Shown piece after piece: positions 23,882-31,609 of a DNA stretch of 46,528 bases. The first letter of the stretch is position 1; each line of letters begins with the position of its first letter. Both the position numbers and the translations under genes were made by a program. Origin of the DNA: Streptomyces sp. CNH099 (lineage in GTDB: Bacteria; Actinomycetota; Actinomycetes; Streptomycetales; Streptomycetaceae); assembly GCA_000514715.1 (NCBI GenBank), contig AZWL01000033.1, positions 168 to 46,695 of the forward strand, read 5' to 3'. Under the pieces are notes generated by a model. That model was not told where the DNA came from and made no database searches. It saw nothing but the letters and a program-made list of their open reading frames with translations.

Positions 23882-24742
23882 TCAGTGGGGGACGGTCATG
23901 GCGTCGGTGATCGCGTGGCTGGTGCGGTGCATCCGGATGGCGATCAGCGGGATGCGCGCGGGCTGCAGGCGCTCGGCCGGGGCCGCCACCGCGAGGGCGG
24001 CGACCGGGGTGCGGGCGGGGTTGTGGATCACCACCCCCACGGCCGCGACGTCCTCGGCGCTCTCGCGGTGGTTGACCGCGTGACCGGCGCGCCTGACCCC
24101 CGAAAGGTGGCGCTCGATGTCCTCCAGCGTGCGCAGCGTCCGCCCCGTGAGCGTCTGCACGCCCCTGGGGTACAGGTCGTGGACCTGCCCGGGCGGCAGC
24201 GCCGCCAGGATCGCCTTCCCCGCGGCGGTGGCGTGCGCCGGGAGGACCATGCCGACGCGCAGGCCCACGCGCAGCGGGCGGGTGCTCTCCACGCCGTCGA
24301 CGAACCGGGCGCCGTTGCCTTCCAGCACGACGAGGTGGACGGTCTCCTCGGTCTCCTCCGACAGGGCGCGCAGGTGCGGGCGGGCGACCTGGCGCAGGTC
24401 GAGGCGGGAGATCGCGCGCAGGCCCGCCTCGGCGAGGGCGGGGCCCGGCCGGTAGACGTGGCTGCTGTCATGCTGCTCGGCGAAGCCGCGGAAGGCGAGC
24501 GTGGAGAGCAGCCGGTGGGCGGTCGAGCGGGCGACGCCCAGCAGCTCGGCCGCCTCGTAGACGCGCAGCTCGCCGTGCTCGTCGAGGGCGCGGATCAGCC
24601 GCAGCGCGTTGTCGACCGAGGCCAGGGAGTACGGCGGGGCGGCGCCCCAGCCGTCGCCGGGGTCCTGCCTGCCGTCCTGGCCAGGCTCTGCGGCGGAGTC
24701 GCGCCCCGGCTCACGCGGTTCGGTTGACGCGCTCTTTGTCAT
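23882..24742 (-). CDS. IclR family transcriptional regulator of the gentisate module
   Basis: A 286-residue regulator. Residues about 35-100 form the IclR winged helix (SLASVDNALRLIRALDEHGELRVYEAAELLGVARSTAHRLLSTL), and residues 110-275 form the effector-binding GAF-like domain (ETEETVHLVVLEGNGARFVDGVES, HATAAGKAILAALP, SAEDVAAVGVVIHNPARTPVAALAVAAP). IclR members often control aromatic-acid catabolism using a pathway compound as effector. ATG at 24742 lies inside the 3' end of the hydroxylase gene with a 32-bp overlap, preceded by AGAGGG, so the two are co-transcribed. Its targets are probably its own promoter and the divergent transporter/dioxygenase operon, via the 208-bp region at 25950-26157. 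Confidence 0.93.
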   Translation of the reverse strand: MTKSASTEPREPGRDSAAEPGQDGRQDPGDGWGAAPPYSLASVDNALRLIRALDEHGELRVYEAAELLGVARSTAHRLLSTLAFRGFAEQHDSSHVYRPGPALAEAGLRAISRLDLRQVARPHLRALSEETEETVHLVVLEGNGARFVDGVESTRPLRVGLRVGMVLPAHATAAGKAILAALPPGQVHDLYPRGVQTLTGRTLRTLEDIERHLSGVRRAGHAVNHRESAEDVAAVGVVIHNPARTPVAALAVAAPAERLQPARIPLIAIRMHRTSHAITDAMTVPH

Positions 24743-25949
24743 AGGCGGCGACCCTCTGGTAGCTCTCGGAGATCCCGGCCATCTCCTCCGTGCTGATGAC
24801 GTCCTCTACGCGCGCGAACGGACGGTCGCCGGTCCGCTCGTAGACCACTTTGAGAATCGTATCCGGCGGCCGTATCCGGTTGGTCTCGACCACCGAGGTG
24901 GTCGCAGGCAGCCGCTCGCCCTCGTAGCGCAGCAGCGCCTCGCGCGGGTCGTCGCACTCCTGCAGCGCCACCCGCAGGGCCCGCGCATCGAGCACCGCCT
25001 GCCCCGCGCCGTTCGAGCCGCGCGGCACCATCGGGTGCGCGGCGTCGCCCAGCAGCGTCACGCCGCCGAACGTCCAGCGCGGCAGCGGGTCCTGGTCGAC
25101 CATCGGGTACTCCAGGATCGTCTCCGCGCCCCGGATGAGGCCGGGCACGTCGAGCCAGTCGAAGCGCCAGTCCGCGTAGACGTCGATGAAGTCCTCCAGC
25201 TGCCCGGCGTGGGTCCAGTCGCGGCGCGGCGAGCGGGGCCGCTCGACCTCGGCGACCCAGTTGACGAGTTGGCAGCCGGTGCCGTCGACGTCGTCGCGCA
25301 CGGGGTAGATCACCATCTTCCCCGAGGCCAGCCATCCGGCGCGCACCATGCTGCCGCCGCTCAGGAACGGCTCCCAGGGCGTCACCCCGCGCCACATGGT
25401 GACGCCCGAGTACCGCGGCTCGCCCTCCTCGGGGTACAGCTGCGCGCGCAGCGCCGAGTGGATGCCGTCGCAGCCGACGACGACGGTGGCGCGCTCCTCG
25501 GCGACGGCGCCCGTCACGGCGTCTGCCACCTCCACGCGCACGTGGTCGCCCGCGTCCTCCGCGGCGACGACCCGCCGCCCCAGGGCGACCGCGTCCTCGC
25601 CGAGCCGCTCCCGCACGGCGGCCAGCAGCGTCAGCTGCACGTCGCCGCGGTGGAGGGAGAGCTGCGGGTGGTCGTACCCGGCGCGCCTGCCCAGCGGCTC
25701 GCGGTAGACGAACTGGCCGAAGCGGTTGTAGAAGACCGCCTCCTTCGTCTCGACGCCCGCGGCGCCGAGGCGGCCCTCGAGGCCGAGGTCGTGCAGGACG
25801 CGCATGGCGTGCGGCAGGAGGTTGATGCCGGCGCCGATGGGCTCGATGCGCGGCACCGCCTCTAGGACGCGGCAGGGGATGCCGGCCCGGTGGAGTTCCA
25901 GGGCGAGGCTCAGGCCACCGATCCCCGCGCCCGCGATGACGACATTCAT
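24711..25949 (-). CDS. FAD-dependent aromatic hydroxylase (group A flavoprotein monooxygenase)
   Basis: A 412-residue single-component NAD(P)H/FAD monooxygenase predicted to make gentisate (2,5-dihydroxybenzoate) from an imported aromatic acid. The FAD motif GAGIGG is at residues 7-12, the DG motif VVGCDGIHSALR near 165 and the GD motif LLGDAAHPMVPRGSNGAGQAVLDA near 300. Context points to a 3-hydroxybenzoate 6-hydroxylase or salicylate 5-hydroxylase role. However, the GSNGAGQA block and the C-terminal TNRIRPPDTI and ISESYQRVAAYDKE read closer to PhzS-type flavin-dependent oxidoreductases, so the true substrate is open. ATG at 25949 has GAGG 10 nt upstream. It is first in an operon with the IclR gene and divergent from the ABC importer. 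Confidence 0.9.
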   Translation of the reverse strand: MNVVIAGAGIGGLSLALELHRAGIPCRVLEAVPRIEPIGAGINLLPHAMRVLHDLGLEGRLGAAGVETKEAVFYNRFGQFVYREPLGRRAGYDHPQLSLHRGDVQLTLLAAVRERLGEDAVALGRRVVAAEDAGDHVRVEVADAVTGAVAEERATVVVGCDGIHSALRAQLYPEEGEPRYSGVTMWRGVTPWEPFLSGGSMVRAGWLASGKMVIYPVRDDVDGTGCQLVNWVAEVERPRSPRRDWTHAGQLEDFIDVYADWRFDWLDVPGLIRGAETILEYPMVDQDPLPRWTFGGVTLLGDAAHPMVPRGSNGAGQAVLDARALRVALQECDDPREALLRYEGERLPATTSVVETNRIRPPDTILKVVYERTGDRPFARVEDVISTEEMAGISESYQRVAAYDKERVNRTA

Positions 25950-26058
25950 GTGGGGTGTTTCCTCGATTCTTGTATGCGGAACGCCAGTGGGCGCCGTACA
26001 GCAGCACCACTTGTGCCCTGACAGTAGGCAGCGCCTCGCGCGCTCAGACGCACGGAGC

Positions 26059-26084
26059 GCAGAATTCGCCATAGAAGAATCTGC
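26059..26084. promoter_or_regulatory. Imperfect inverted repeat in the gentisate divergent region (candidate IclR site)
   Basis: GCAGAATTC at 26059-26067 faces GAATCTGC at 26077-26084; the arms pair as GCAGATTC/GAATCTGC with one extra A. It lies in the 208-bp region between the hydroxylase and importer genes, where an IclR operator is expected. That region has no other gene and is more AT-rich than its flanks. Confidence 0.4.
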
Positions 26085-26157
26085 ATGGCTGGTATCACTC
26101 GCCACACGGGCGGCCACTTACATTGCTGCCACCCGGGCCGATTGCGAAGGGACGACC

Positions 26158-27162
26158 ATGAAGTTTCGGGCGAGCGGCGCTGCCGCTTCGAGCACGGTGC
26201 TCGCGGTCATGCTGTTCGGCGCCACGGGATGCGGCGCGGCGGCGGGCGGCGAATCCGGCACCGACGGCACCAACGTGATCCGCGTCGGCGAGACCGACGG
26301 CATGCCCTCCGCGTTCCTCCACTTCGGCGAGGAGCGCGGCATCTTCGCCGACCACGGCATCGAGCTGGAGATCGACGCCTCCGCCGGCGGCGCCGCCGCC
26401 ATCCCCGCCCTCGTCGGGGGCAACCTCGACGTCGCCGGGTCGAACGTCGTCAGCGGCCTGCTCGCCGGCCACCGGGGCCTGCCGGTGCGGATCATCGCAC
26501 CCGGCACCTTCGCCACCGACGACACCGAGCGTGACTTCTCCGCGGTCGTGGTCTCCGAGGACTCCGGCATGGACGGGCCCGAAGACCTCGCCGGCGCCTC
26601 CATCGCCGTCAACACCCTCCAGAACATCGGTGACATCAGCATCGTCACCGCCCTCGAGAAGCAGGGCGTGGACACCTCCGGCATCCGGTTCACCGAGATC
26701 GGCTTCCCCCAGATGCTGCCCGCTCTGCAGAGCGGGCGCGTGGACGCCGCCTGGGTCATCGAGCCGTTCCTGTCCATCGGGCAGCAGCAGGGCCTCACGC
26801 CCGTGATCCGGCCCTACACCGAGGCGCGCGAGGGCCTGCAGGTCGGGTGCTTCCTCACCACCGAGGAGTTCCTCGACGACAACGGCGACAAGGCTGGCGC
26901 CTTCCGAGCCGCCGTGGCGGACGTGGCGGCGTACATCACCGAGCACCCGGACGAGTTCCGGGCGGCGCTGCCGGAGCTGGAGGGGTTGGACCCGGCGCTC
27001 GCCGAGTCGATGGTGCTGCCCTCCTACCACGACAGCGTCGACGCGGACTCGCTGCGGCTCGTCGCCGACCGGATGCGCGCCAGCGGCTTCACCGATGAGG
27101 AGATCGATGTGGACTCCCTGATCGCCACACCCCGCACCACGCCCGGCAGAGGAGACGAGTGA
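26158..27162 (+). CDS. NitT/TauT-type ABC transporter substrate-binding lipoprotein
   Basis: A 334-residue solute receptor. The signal peptide ends in a lipobox ATGC (Cys near residue 23, LFGATGCGAAAGG). The mature part follows the SsuA/ThiY/NMT1 pattern: IRVGETDGMPSAFLHFGEERGIFADHGIELEI, ALVGGNLDVAGSN, LAGASIAVNTLQNIGDI, LQSGRVDAAWVIEPF. Such receptors bind sulfonates, taurine, pyrimidine precursors or aromatic acids. Given the downstream genes an aromatic carboxylate is the likely ligand, as in the phthalate importers of Rhodococcus. ATG at 26158 has GAAGGGA 7 nt upstream. It is the first gene of the seven-gene operon and overlaps the permease start by one base. Confidence 0.93.
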   Translation: MKFRASGAAASSTVLAVMLFGATGCGAAAGGESGTDGTNVIRVGETDGMPSAFLHFGEERGIFADHGIELEIDASAGGAAAIPALVGGNLDVAGSNVVSGLLAGHRGLPVRIIAPGTFATDDTERDFSAVVVSEDSGMDGPEDLAGASIAVNTLQNIGDISIVTALEKQGVDTSGIRFTEIGFPQMLPALQSGRVDAAWVIEPFLSIGQQQGLTPVIRPYTEAREGLQVGCFLTTEEFLDDNGDKAGAFRAAVADVAAYITEHPDEFRAALPELEGLDPALAESMVLPSYHDSVDADSLRLVADRMRASGFTDEEIDVDSLIATPRTTPGRGDE

Positions 27163-27929
27163 TGCGCAAGGCACTGCTCGGGCTCGGGGGAGTGGCCGTA
27201 CTCCTCGTCCTGCTGGAGCTCGTCCCCCGCACCAGCCTGGTCGACGAGCGCTACCTGCCACCGTTCTCCGAGATGGCAGGCGCCCTCGGCGACAGCGCGA
27301 ACACCGGCGAGTTCTGGCAGGCGCTGGCCGACACGCTGCAGACCTGGGGCCTCGGCCTCGTCCTCGCGTTCGTCGCCGCCACCGCGGCCGGAATGGCCAT
27401 CGGCTCGGTCTCCGCGCTGCGCGAAGCCACCGCCTCCACCATCGAGTTCCTGCGGCCCATCCCGGCCGTGGCGCTCATCCCGCTGGCCGTGTTGCTGTAC
27501 GGCACGGGCATGGAGGCCACGCTCATCCTCGTCGTCTACTCGTCGTTCTGGCAGGTCCTCGTGCAGGTGCTCGCCGGGGTCGGGGATATCGACCCCGTCG
27601 CCAGGGACACCGCCCGGTCCTTCCGCTTCCGCCGCCGCACCCGGGCGCTGCGCCTGGCGTGGCCCACCACGCTGCCGTACGCCGTGACCGGCTTCCGGCT
27701 GGCCGCGAGCGTGGCGCTGATCCTCACCATCACCGGCGAGCTGATCATCGGCACTCCGGGCCTCGGCCGGCTCATCGCTGTCGCGCAGACCTCCGGCGCG
27801 ATCGCGCCGATGTACGCGTTCGTCATCGTCACGGGCCTGCTCGGCGTGACCGTCAACGTGCTGGCACGGCTGCTGGAGCGCCGCGTGCTGCGCTGGCACC
27901 CCTCCGTGCGAGAGGAGGCGGCCGCCTGA
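27162..27929 (+). CDS. ABC transporter permease 1 (BPD_transp_1)
   Basis: A 255-residue inner-membrane permease with about six helices, pairing with the second permease to form the channel. It carries FLRPIPAVALIPLAVLLYGTGMEATLILVVYSSFW and the EAA-type loop DTARSFRFRRRTRALRLAWPTTLPYAVTGFRLAASVAL that contacts the ATPase. ATG at 27162 shares a base with the receptor's TGA and has GAGGAG 7 nt upstream; a GTG three bases earlier is less well placed. Its stop overlaps the next permease by one base (TGATG). Two different permeases instead of one duplicated gene is unusual but known in this family. Confidence 0.92.
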   Translation: MRKALLGLGGVAVLLVLLELVPRTSLVDERYLPPFSEMAGALGDSANTGEFWQALADTLQTWGLGLVLAFVAATAAGMAIGSVSALREATASTIEFLRPIPAVALIPLAVLLYGTGMEATLILVVYSSFWQVLVQVLAGVGDIDPVARDTARSFRFRRRTRALRLAWPTTLPYAVTGFRLAASVALILTITGELIIGTPGLGRLIAVAQTSGAIAPMYAFVIVTGLLGVTVNVLARLLERRVLRWHPSVREEAAA

Positions 27930-28792
27930 TGACGTCGCTCACCGCACCCGCTGCCGCCCCCGGGGCAGCCCGGGAGACCGCCTGCGAGGCGGAGCCTCCC
28001 GCCGCGCGGCTCGCCCGCTACGGCAGGCGGCTGGCCGTCCTGCTCGGCCTGCCCGCCGTGCTGGCCGCCGTATGGTGGATCGTCTCCGAGCGCGCGGAGA
28101 ACTTCTTCTTCCCGCCCCTCAGCGACATCCTCTCCGCCTTCGGCCCCACCTGGTTCGACGGCCGCATCGCCGCCGACCTGCTGCCCTCGCTGGGCCGCCT
28201 GGCCGCGGGCTACCTGCTGGCCGTGGCCCTCGGCGTCGCCCTCGGCGTCCTCATCGGCACCTGGCCCTCCCTGCGGGCGTTCGCCGAGCCGGTGCTGGAG
28301 TTCTTCCGGGCCATCCCGCCGCCGGTGATGGTGCCGATCCTCATGCTCTTCCTCGGCATCGACACCCTCATGAAGGTCGTCGTCATCGTCTCGGGCGCCG
28401 TCTGGCCGGTGCTGCTCAACACCGTCGAGGGCGTGCGCGGCATCGACAGGCCGCTGCGCGACACCGCCCGCGTCTACCGGCTGCGCCCGCTGACGCGTCT
28501 GCGGACCGTGGTGCTGCGCGGCGCCAGTCCGCAGATCGTCACCGGCGCCCGGCAGGCGCTGTCGATCGCGATCGTCCTCATGGTGATCTCGGAGATGTTC
28601 GCCGCCAACAACGGCCTCGGCTTCTCCATCGTGCAGTTCCAGCGCGGCTTCGCCCTGCCCGAGATGTGGACCGGGATCATCCTGCTCGGCCTGGTGGGGC
28701 TGGCGCTGTCCTTGATCTTCCGCGCCGTCGAGGCGACTGTCCTGGCCTGGTACCGCGGGCAGCGCCGGGCGCAACGAGGAGGTAACCGATGA
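27929..28792 (+). CDS. ABC transporter permease 2 (BPD_transp_1)
   Basis: A 287-residue integral membrane permease. The N-terminal 30 residues are Ala/Glu-rich and cytosolic. Helices then include LAVLLGLPAVLAAVWWIVSE and AAGYLLAVALGVALGVLIGTWP. The coupling loop reads DTARVYRLRPLTRLRTVVLRGASPQIVTGARQALSIAIVLMVISEMF, followed by NGLGFSIVQFQRGFALPEMWTGIILLGLVGLALS, the typical NitT/TauT permease ending. It should form a heterodimer with permease 1. ATG at 27929 uses the last base of the upstream stop; the downstream ATPase start overlaps by 4 bp after GAGGAGGTAACC, a strong ribosome binding site. Confidence 0.92.
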   Translation: MTSLTAPAAAPGAARETACEAEPPAARLARYGRRLAVLLGLPAVLAAVWWIVSERAENFFFPPLSDILSAFGPTWFDGRIAADLLPSLGRLAAGYLLAVALGVALGVLIGTWPSLRAFAEPVLEFFRAIPPPVMVPILMLFLGIDTLMKVVVIVSGAVWPVLLNTVEGVRGIDRPLRDTARVYRLRPLTRLRTVVLRGASPQIVTGARQALSIAIVLMVISEMFAANNGLGFSIVQFQRGFALPEMWTGIILLGLVGLALSLIFRAVEATVLAWYRGQRRAQRGGNR

Positions 28793-29646
28793 CTGCCACG
28801 ACGAAGGCCACGATCACGACCACGACCACGACAACGGCCACCGGCGAACTGCTGCGGGTGAGTGGCCTGCGGAAGGTGTACGGATCCAGCGGCGGCGCGA
28901 CGGAGGCCGTGCGCGACCTCACCTTCGCGACGAGAACGGGCGAGGCGGTGTGCATCGTCGGCCCGTCGGGCGCCGGCAAGACGACGCTGCTGCGCTGCAT
29001 CGCCGGTCTGCTGCCGCCCACCTCCGGCGAGGTCGTGCTCGAGGACCGCCCCGTCGCGGGCCCGCCCGAGGGCATGGCCGTCGTCTTCCAGGACTACGCC
29101 CGCAGCCTCTTCCCGTGGCTGACCGTCGCGCAGAACGTCGAGCTGCCGCTGCGCGAGAAGCGCGTCGCCAAGGGCGAACGCCGCCGTCTGGTCGCCGAGT
29201 CCCTGGAGGCCGTCGGGCTCGCCGACGTGCCCGGCTCCTACCCGTGGCAGCTCTCGGGCGGCATGCAGCAGCGCGTGGCCATCGCCCGCGCCGTGGCGTA
29301 CGAGCCGCACATCCTGCTCATGGACGAGCCGTTCGCCGCCGTGGACGCCCAGACCCGCGCCGACCTCGAAGACCTCGTCCGCTCGCTGTGGACCCGCCTC
29401 GGGATCACCCTGCTGTTCGTCACCCACGACATCGACGAGGCCATCTACCTCGGCCAGCGCGTCCTCGTGCTGTCCTCCCGTCCGACGGTGATCCTCGAGG
29501 ACGTCGCCGTCGACCTGCCCGACGAGCGCGACCAGCTCACCACCCGCAACGACCCGCGCTTCCAGGAGCTGCGCACCCGCGTCTACGAGCTGGTGCAGCG
29601 GGCCAAGCGCGGCCACCGCCCCGCCTCGGAGGTGACCCTCTCATGA
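28789..29646 (+). CDS. ABC transporter ATP-binding protein (NitT/TauT family)
   Basis: A 285-residue ATPase powering the importer. Walker A is GPSGAGKTT (about residues 62-70), the Q-loop VVFQDYARSLFPWLTV, the signature LSGGMQQRVAIARA, Walker B ILLMDEPFAAVD and the switch His in FVTHDIDEA. The order and spacing match SsuB/TauB. The first 20 residues are unusual, MTATTKATITTTTTTTATGE, encoded by a short imperfect CACGAC-like repeat at about 28797-28840; the fold proper begins at LLRVSGLRKVYG. The start ATG overlaps the permease stop and its strong ribosome binding site sits inside that gene. Overlap with the dioxygenase gene (ATGA) couples transport to catabolism. Confidence 0.95.
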   Translation: MTATTKATITTTTTTTATGELLRVSGLRKVYGSSGGATEAVRDLTFATRTGEAVCIVGPSGAGKTTLLRCIAGLLPPTSGEVVLEDRPVAGPPEGMAVVFQDYARSLFPWLTVAQNVELPLREKRVAKGERRRLVAESLEAVGLADVPGSYPWQLSGGMQQRVAIARAVAYEPHILLMDEPFAAVDAQTRADLEDLVRSLWTRLGITLLFVTHDIDEAIYLGQRVLVLSSRPTVILEDVAVDLPDERDQLTTRNDPRFQELRTRVYELVQRAKRGHRPASEVTLS

Positions 29647-30782
29647 CCGCTGCCGCACCCGAGAACGCCGCATCCGGCGGCAACGAGATGACCGGCGCCG
29701 GCGGGCCCGAGCTGCGCGAGCTGTACGACGGCTTCGCGGCCGAGAACCTGACCCCGCTGTGGACGCAGCGCGACGACCTGATGCCGCTGTCGCCCGCCCC
29801 GCGCGCCGCCGCCCACGTCTGGCGCTGGCGCCGCCTGTACCGGCTCGCTCAGCGCGCCGGGGACCTCGTGCCCGTCGGCCGCGGCGGCGAGCGCCGCGCC
29901 ATCGCCCTGGCCAATCCCGGCCTCGGCGGCGCCGCGTACGCCACGCCCACGCTGTGGGCCGCGATCCAGTACCTCGGGCCGAAGGAGACCGCGCCCGAGC
30001 ACCGGCACGCGCAGAACGCGTTCCGCTTCGTCGTCGAGGGCGAGGGCGTGTGGACCGTCGTCAACGGCGACCCCGTGCGCATGAGCCGCGGCGACCTGCT
30101 GCTCACCCCCGGCTGGCACTTCCACGGCCACCACAACGAGACCGACCAGCCCATGGCCTGGCTCGACGGCCTGGACATCCCCTTCTCGCACTACGCCGAC
30201 ACCGGCTTCTTCGAGTTCGGCTCCGACCGCGTCACCGACTACGCCACGCCCGGCTTCTCCCGCTCCGAGCGCCTGTGGGGCCACCCCGGGCTGCGCCCGC
30301 TCAGCGGCCTGCGCGACACCGTCTCGTCGCCGATCGCCGCCTACCGCTGGGAGCACACCGACCGGGCGCTCACCGAGCAGCTGCTGCTGGAGGAGGAGGG
30401 ACAGCCCGCCACCGTCGAGCAGGGCCACGCCGCCGTGCGGTACGTGAACCCCACCACCGGCGGCGACGTCATGCCCACGATCCGCGCCGAGTTCCATCGG
30501 CTGCGGCCCGGCGCCGCCACCGCCCCCCGCCGCGAGGTCGGCTCCAGCGTCTTCCAGGTCGTCGACGGCGAGGGCCACGTCACCCTGGGCGGCACGCGGC
30601 ACGAGCTGCGCCAGGGGGACCTGTTCACCGTCCCGTCGTGGGTGCCCTGGTCGCTGTCGGCGGAAGACGGCTTCGACCTGTTCCGCTTCTCCGACGCGCC
30701 GGTGATGGAGCGCCTGCACGTCGCCCGTACCCATCTCGAAGGGCCCCAGGGTCCCGAAGGACCCGAAGGAGACACCCGATGA
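29643..30782 (+). CDS. Gentisate 1,2-dioxygenase (bicupin)
   Basis: A 379-residue Fe(II) ring-cleavage dioxygenase converting gentisate plus O2 to maleylpyruvate. The N-terminal cupin holds PEHRHAQNAFRFVVEGEG with His-120 and His-122 and PGWHFHGHHNE with His-161, which match the family's iron ligands. LNPLW-like LTPLWTQRDDLMP at about residue 37 is also characteristic. The second cupin spans about 265-365 (PRREVGSSVFQVVDGEGHVTLGG, FTVPSWVPWSL). Length agrees with gentisate and salicylate dioxygenases; a salicylate 1,2-dioxygenase activity is possible but less likely given the isomerase and hydrolase partners. The tail EGPQGPEGPEGD is a short Gly-Pro-rich repeat. ATGA overlaps join it to both neighbours. 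Confidence 0.94.
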   Translation: MTAAAPENAASGGNEMTGAGGPELRELYDGFAAENLTPLWTQRDDLMPLSPAPRAAAHVWRWRRLYRLAQRAGDLVPVGRGGERRAIALANPGLGGAAYATPTLWAAIQYLGPKETAPEHRHAQNAFRFVVEGEGVWTVVNGDPVRMSRGDLLLTPGWHFHGHHNETDQPMAWLDGLDIPFSHYADTGFFEFGSDRVTDYATPGFSRSERLWGHPGLRPLSGLRDTVSSPIAAYRWEHTDRALTEQLLLEEEGQPATVEQGHAAVRYVNPTTGGDVMPTIRAEFHRLRPGAATAPRREVGSSVFQVVDGEGHVTLGGTRHELRQGDLFTVPSWVPWSLSAEDGFDLFRFSDAPVMERLHVARTHLEGPQGPEGPEGDTR

Positions 30783-31609
30783 AACTGGCGACGATCCGGC
30801 TGGCCGACGGCCGCACCGAGGCCGCCCGGGTGGACGGCGAGCACGCCGTCCTCCTCGGCCACGCCGACGTCGGCGCCCTGCTACGCGACGGCGGCGACGC
30901 CCTGGATCGGGCTGCCGCCGCCGAGGGCACGGCCGTGCCGCTGGCCGACGCGGACCTGGCACCCGTCGTGCCCGCGCCCGGCAAGATCCTCTGCGTCGGC
31001 CTCAACTACCGGGCGCACATCCTGGAGATGGGCCGCGAGCTGCCCGCGTTCCCGACCCTCTTCGCCAAGTACCCCGAGGCCCTGGTCGGCCCGCGCGACG
31101 GCATCCGGCTGCCGCCCGAGACCGACCGGCTCGACTGGGAGGGCGAACTCGCCGTCGTCGTCGGCCGCGCCGTCCGCCGCGCGGGACCGCAGGAGGCCCG
31201 CGCAGCCGTCGCCGGGTACGCCGTGCTCAACGACGTCACGGCCCGCGACTGGCAGTACCGCGGCCCGCAGTGGCTGCAGGGCAAGACCTTCGAGGCCACG
31301 ACCCCGTTCGGGCCCGTGCTCGTCACCCCCGACGAGTGGGAGCCGGGGCCCGACCTCGTCACCGCCGTCGACGGCGAGGAGGTCCAGCGCGCCTCCACCG
31401 CCGACCTCGTCTTCGGCCCCGCCGAGCTCGTCGCGTACGCCTCGACGATCCTCACCCTGCGCCCCGGCGACGTCATCGCCACCGGCACCCCCGGCGGCGT
31501 CGGCCACGCGCGCAAGCCCGCCCGCTACCTCAGCGACGGCCAGAGCCTCACGACCACCGTCGAGGGCCTGGGCACGCTGGCGAACCCCGTCCGGGCGGAG
31601 CGGCGATGA
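30779..31609 (+). CDS. Fumarylpyruvate hydrolase (FAH family)
   Basis: A 276-residue fumarylacetoacetate-hydrolase-fold enzyme, predicted to cleave fumarylpyruvate to fumarate and pyruvate as the last step of the gentisate route. The fold signature ILCVGLNYRAHILEMG starts at residue 70. Metal ligands are expected at Glu-121 and Glu-123 (DWEGELAVVVG) and Asp-152 (NDVTARD). GKTFEATTPFGPVLV and IATGTPGGVGHAR complete the active site region. Related isomerases of homoprotocatechuate catabolism share these motifs, so the assignment rests on context. ATG at 30779 overlaps the dioxygenase stop by 4 bp with GAAGGAG upstream. Confidence 0.92.
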   Translation: MKLATIRLADGRTEAARVDGEHAVLLGHADVGALLRDGGDALDRAAAAEGTAVPLADADLAPVVPAPGKILCVGLNYRAHILEMGRELPAFPTLFAKYPEALVGPRDGIRLPPETDRLDWEGELAVVVGRAVRRAGPQEARAAVAGYAVLNDVTARDWQYRGPQWLQGKTFEATTPFGPVLVTPDEWEPGPDLVTAVDGEEVQRASTADLVFGPAELVAYASTILTLRPGDVIATGTPGGVGHARKPARYLSDGQSLTTTVEGLGTLANPVRAERR

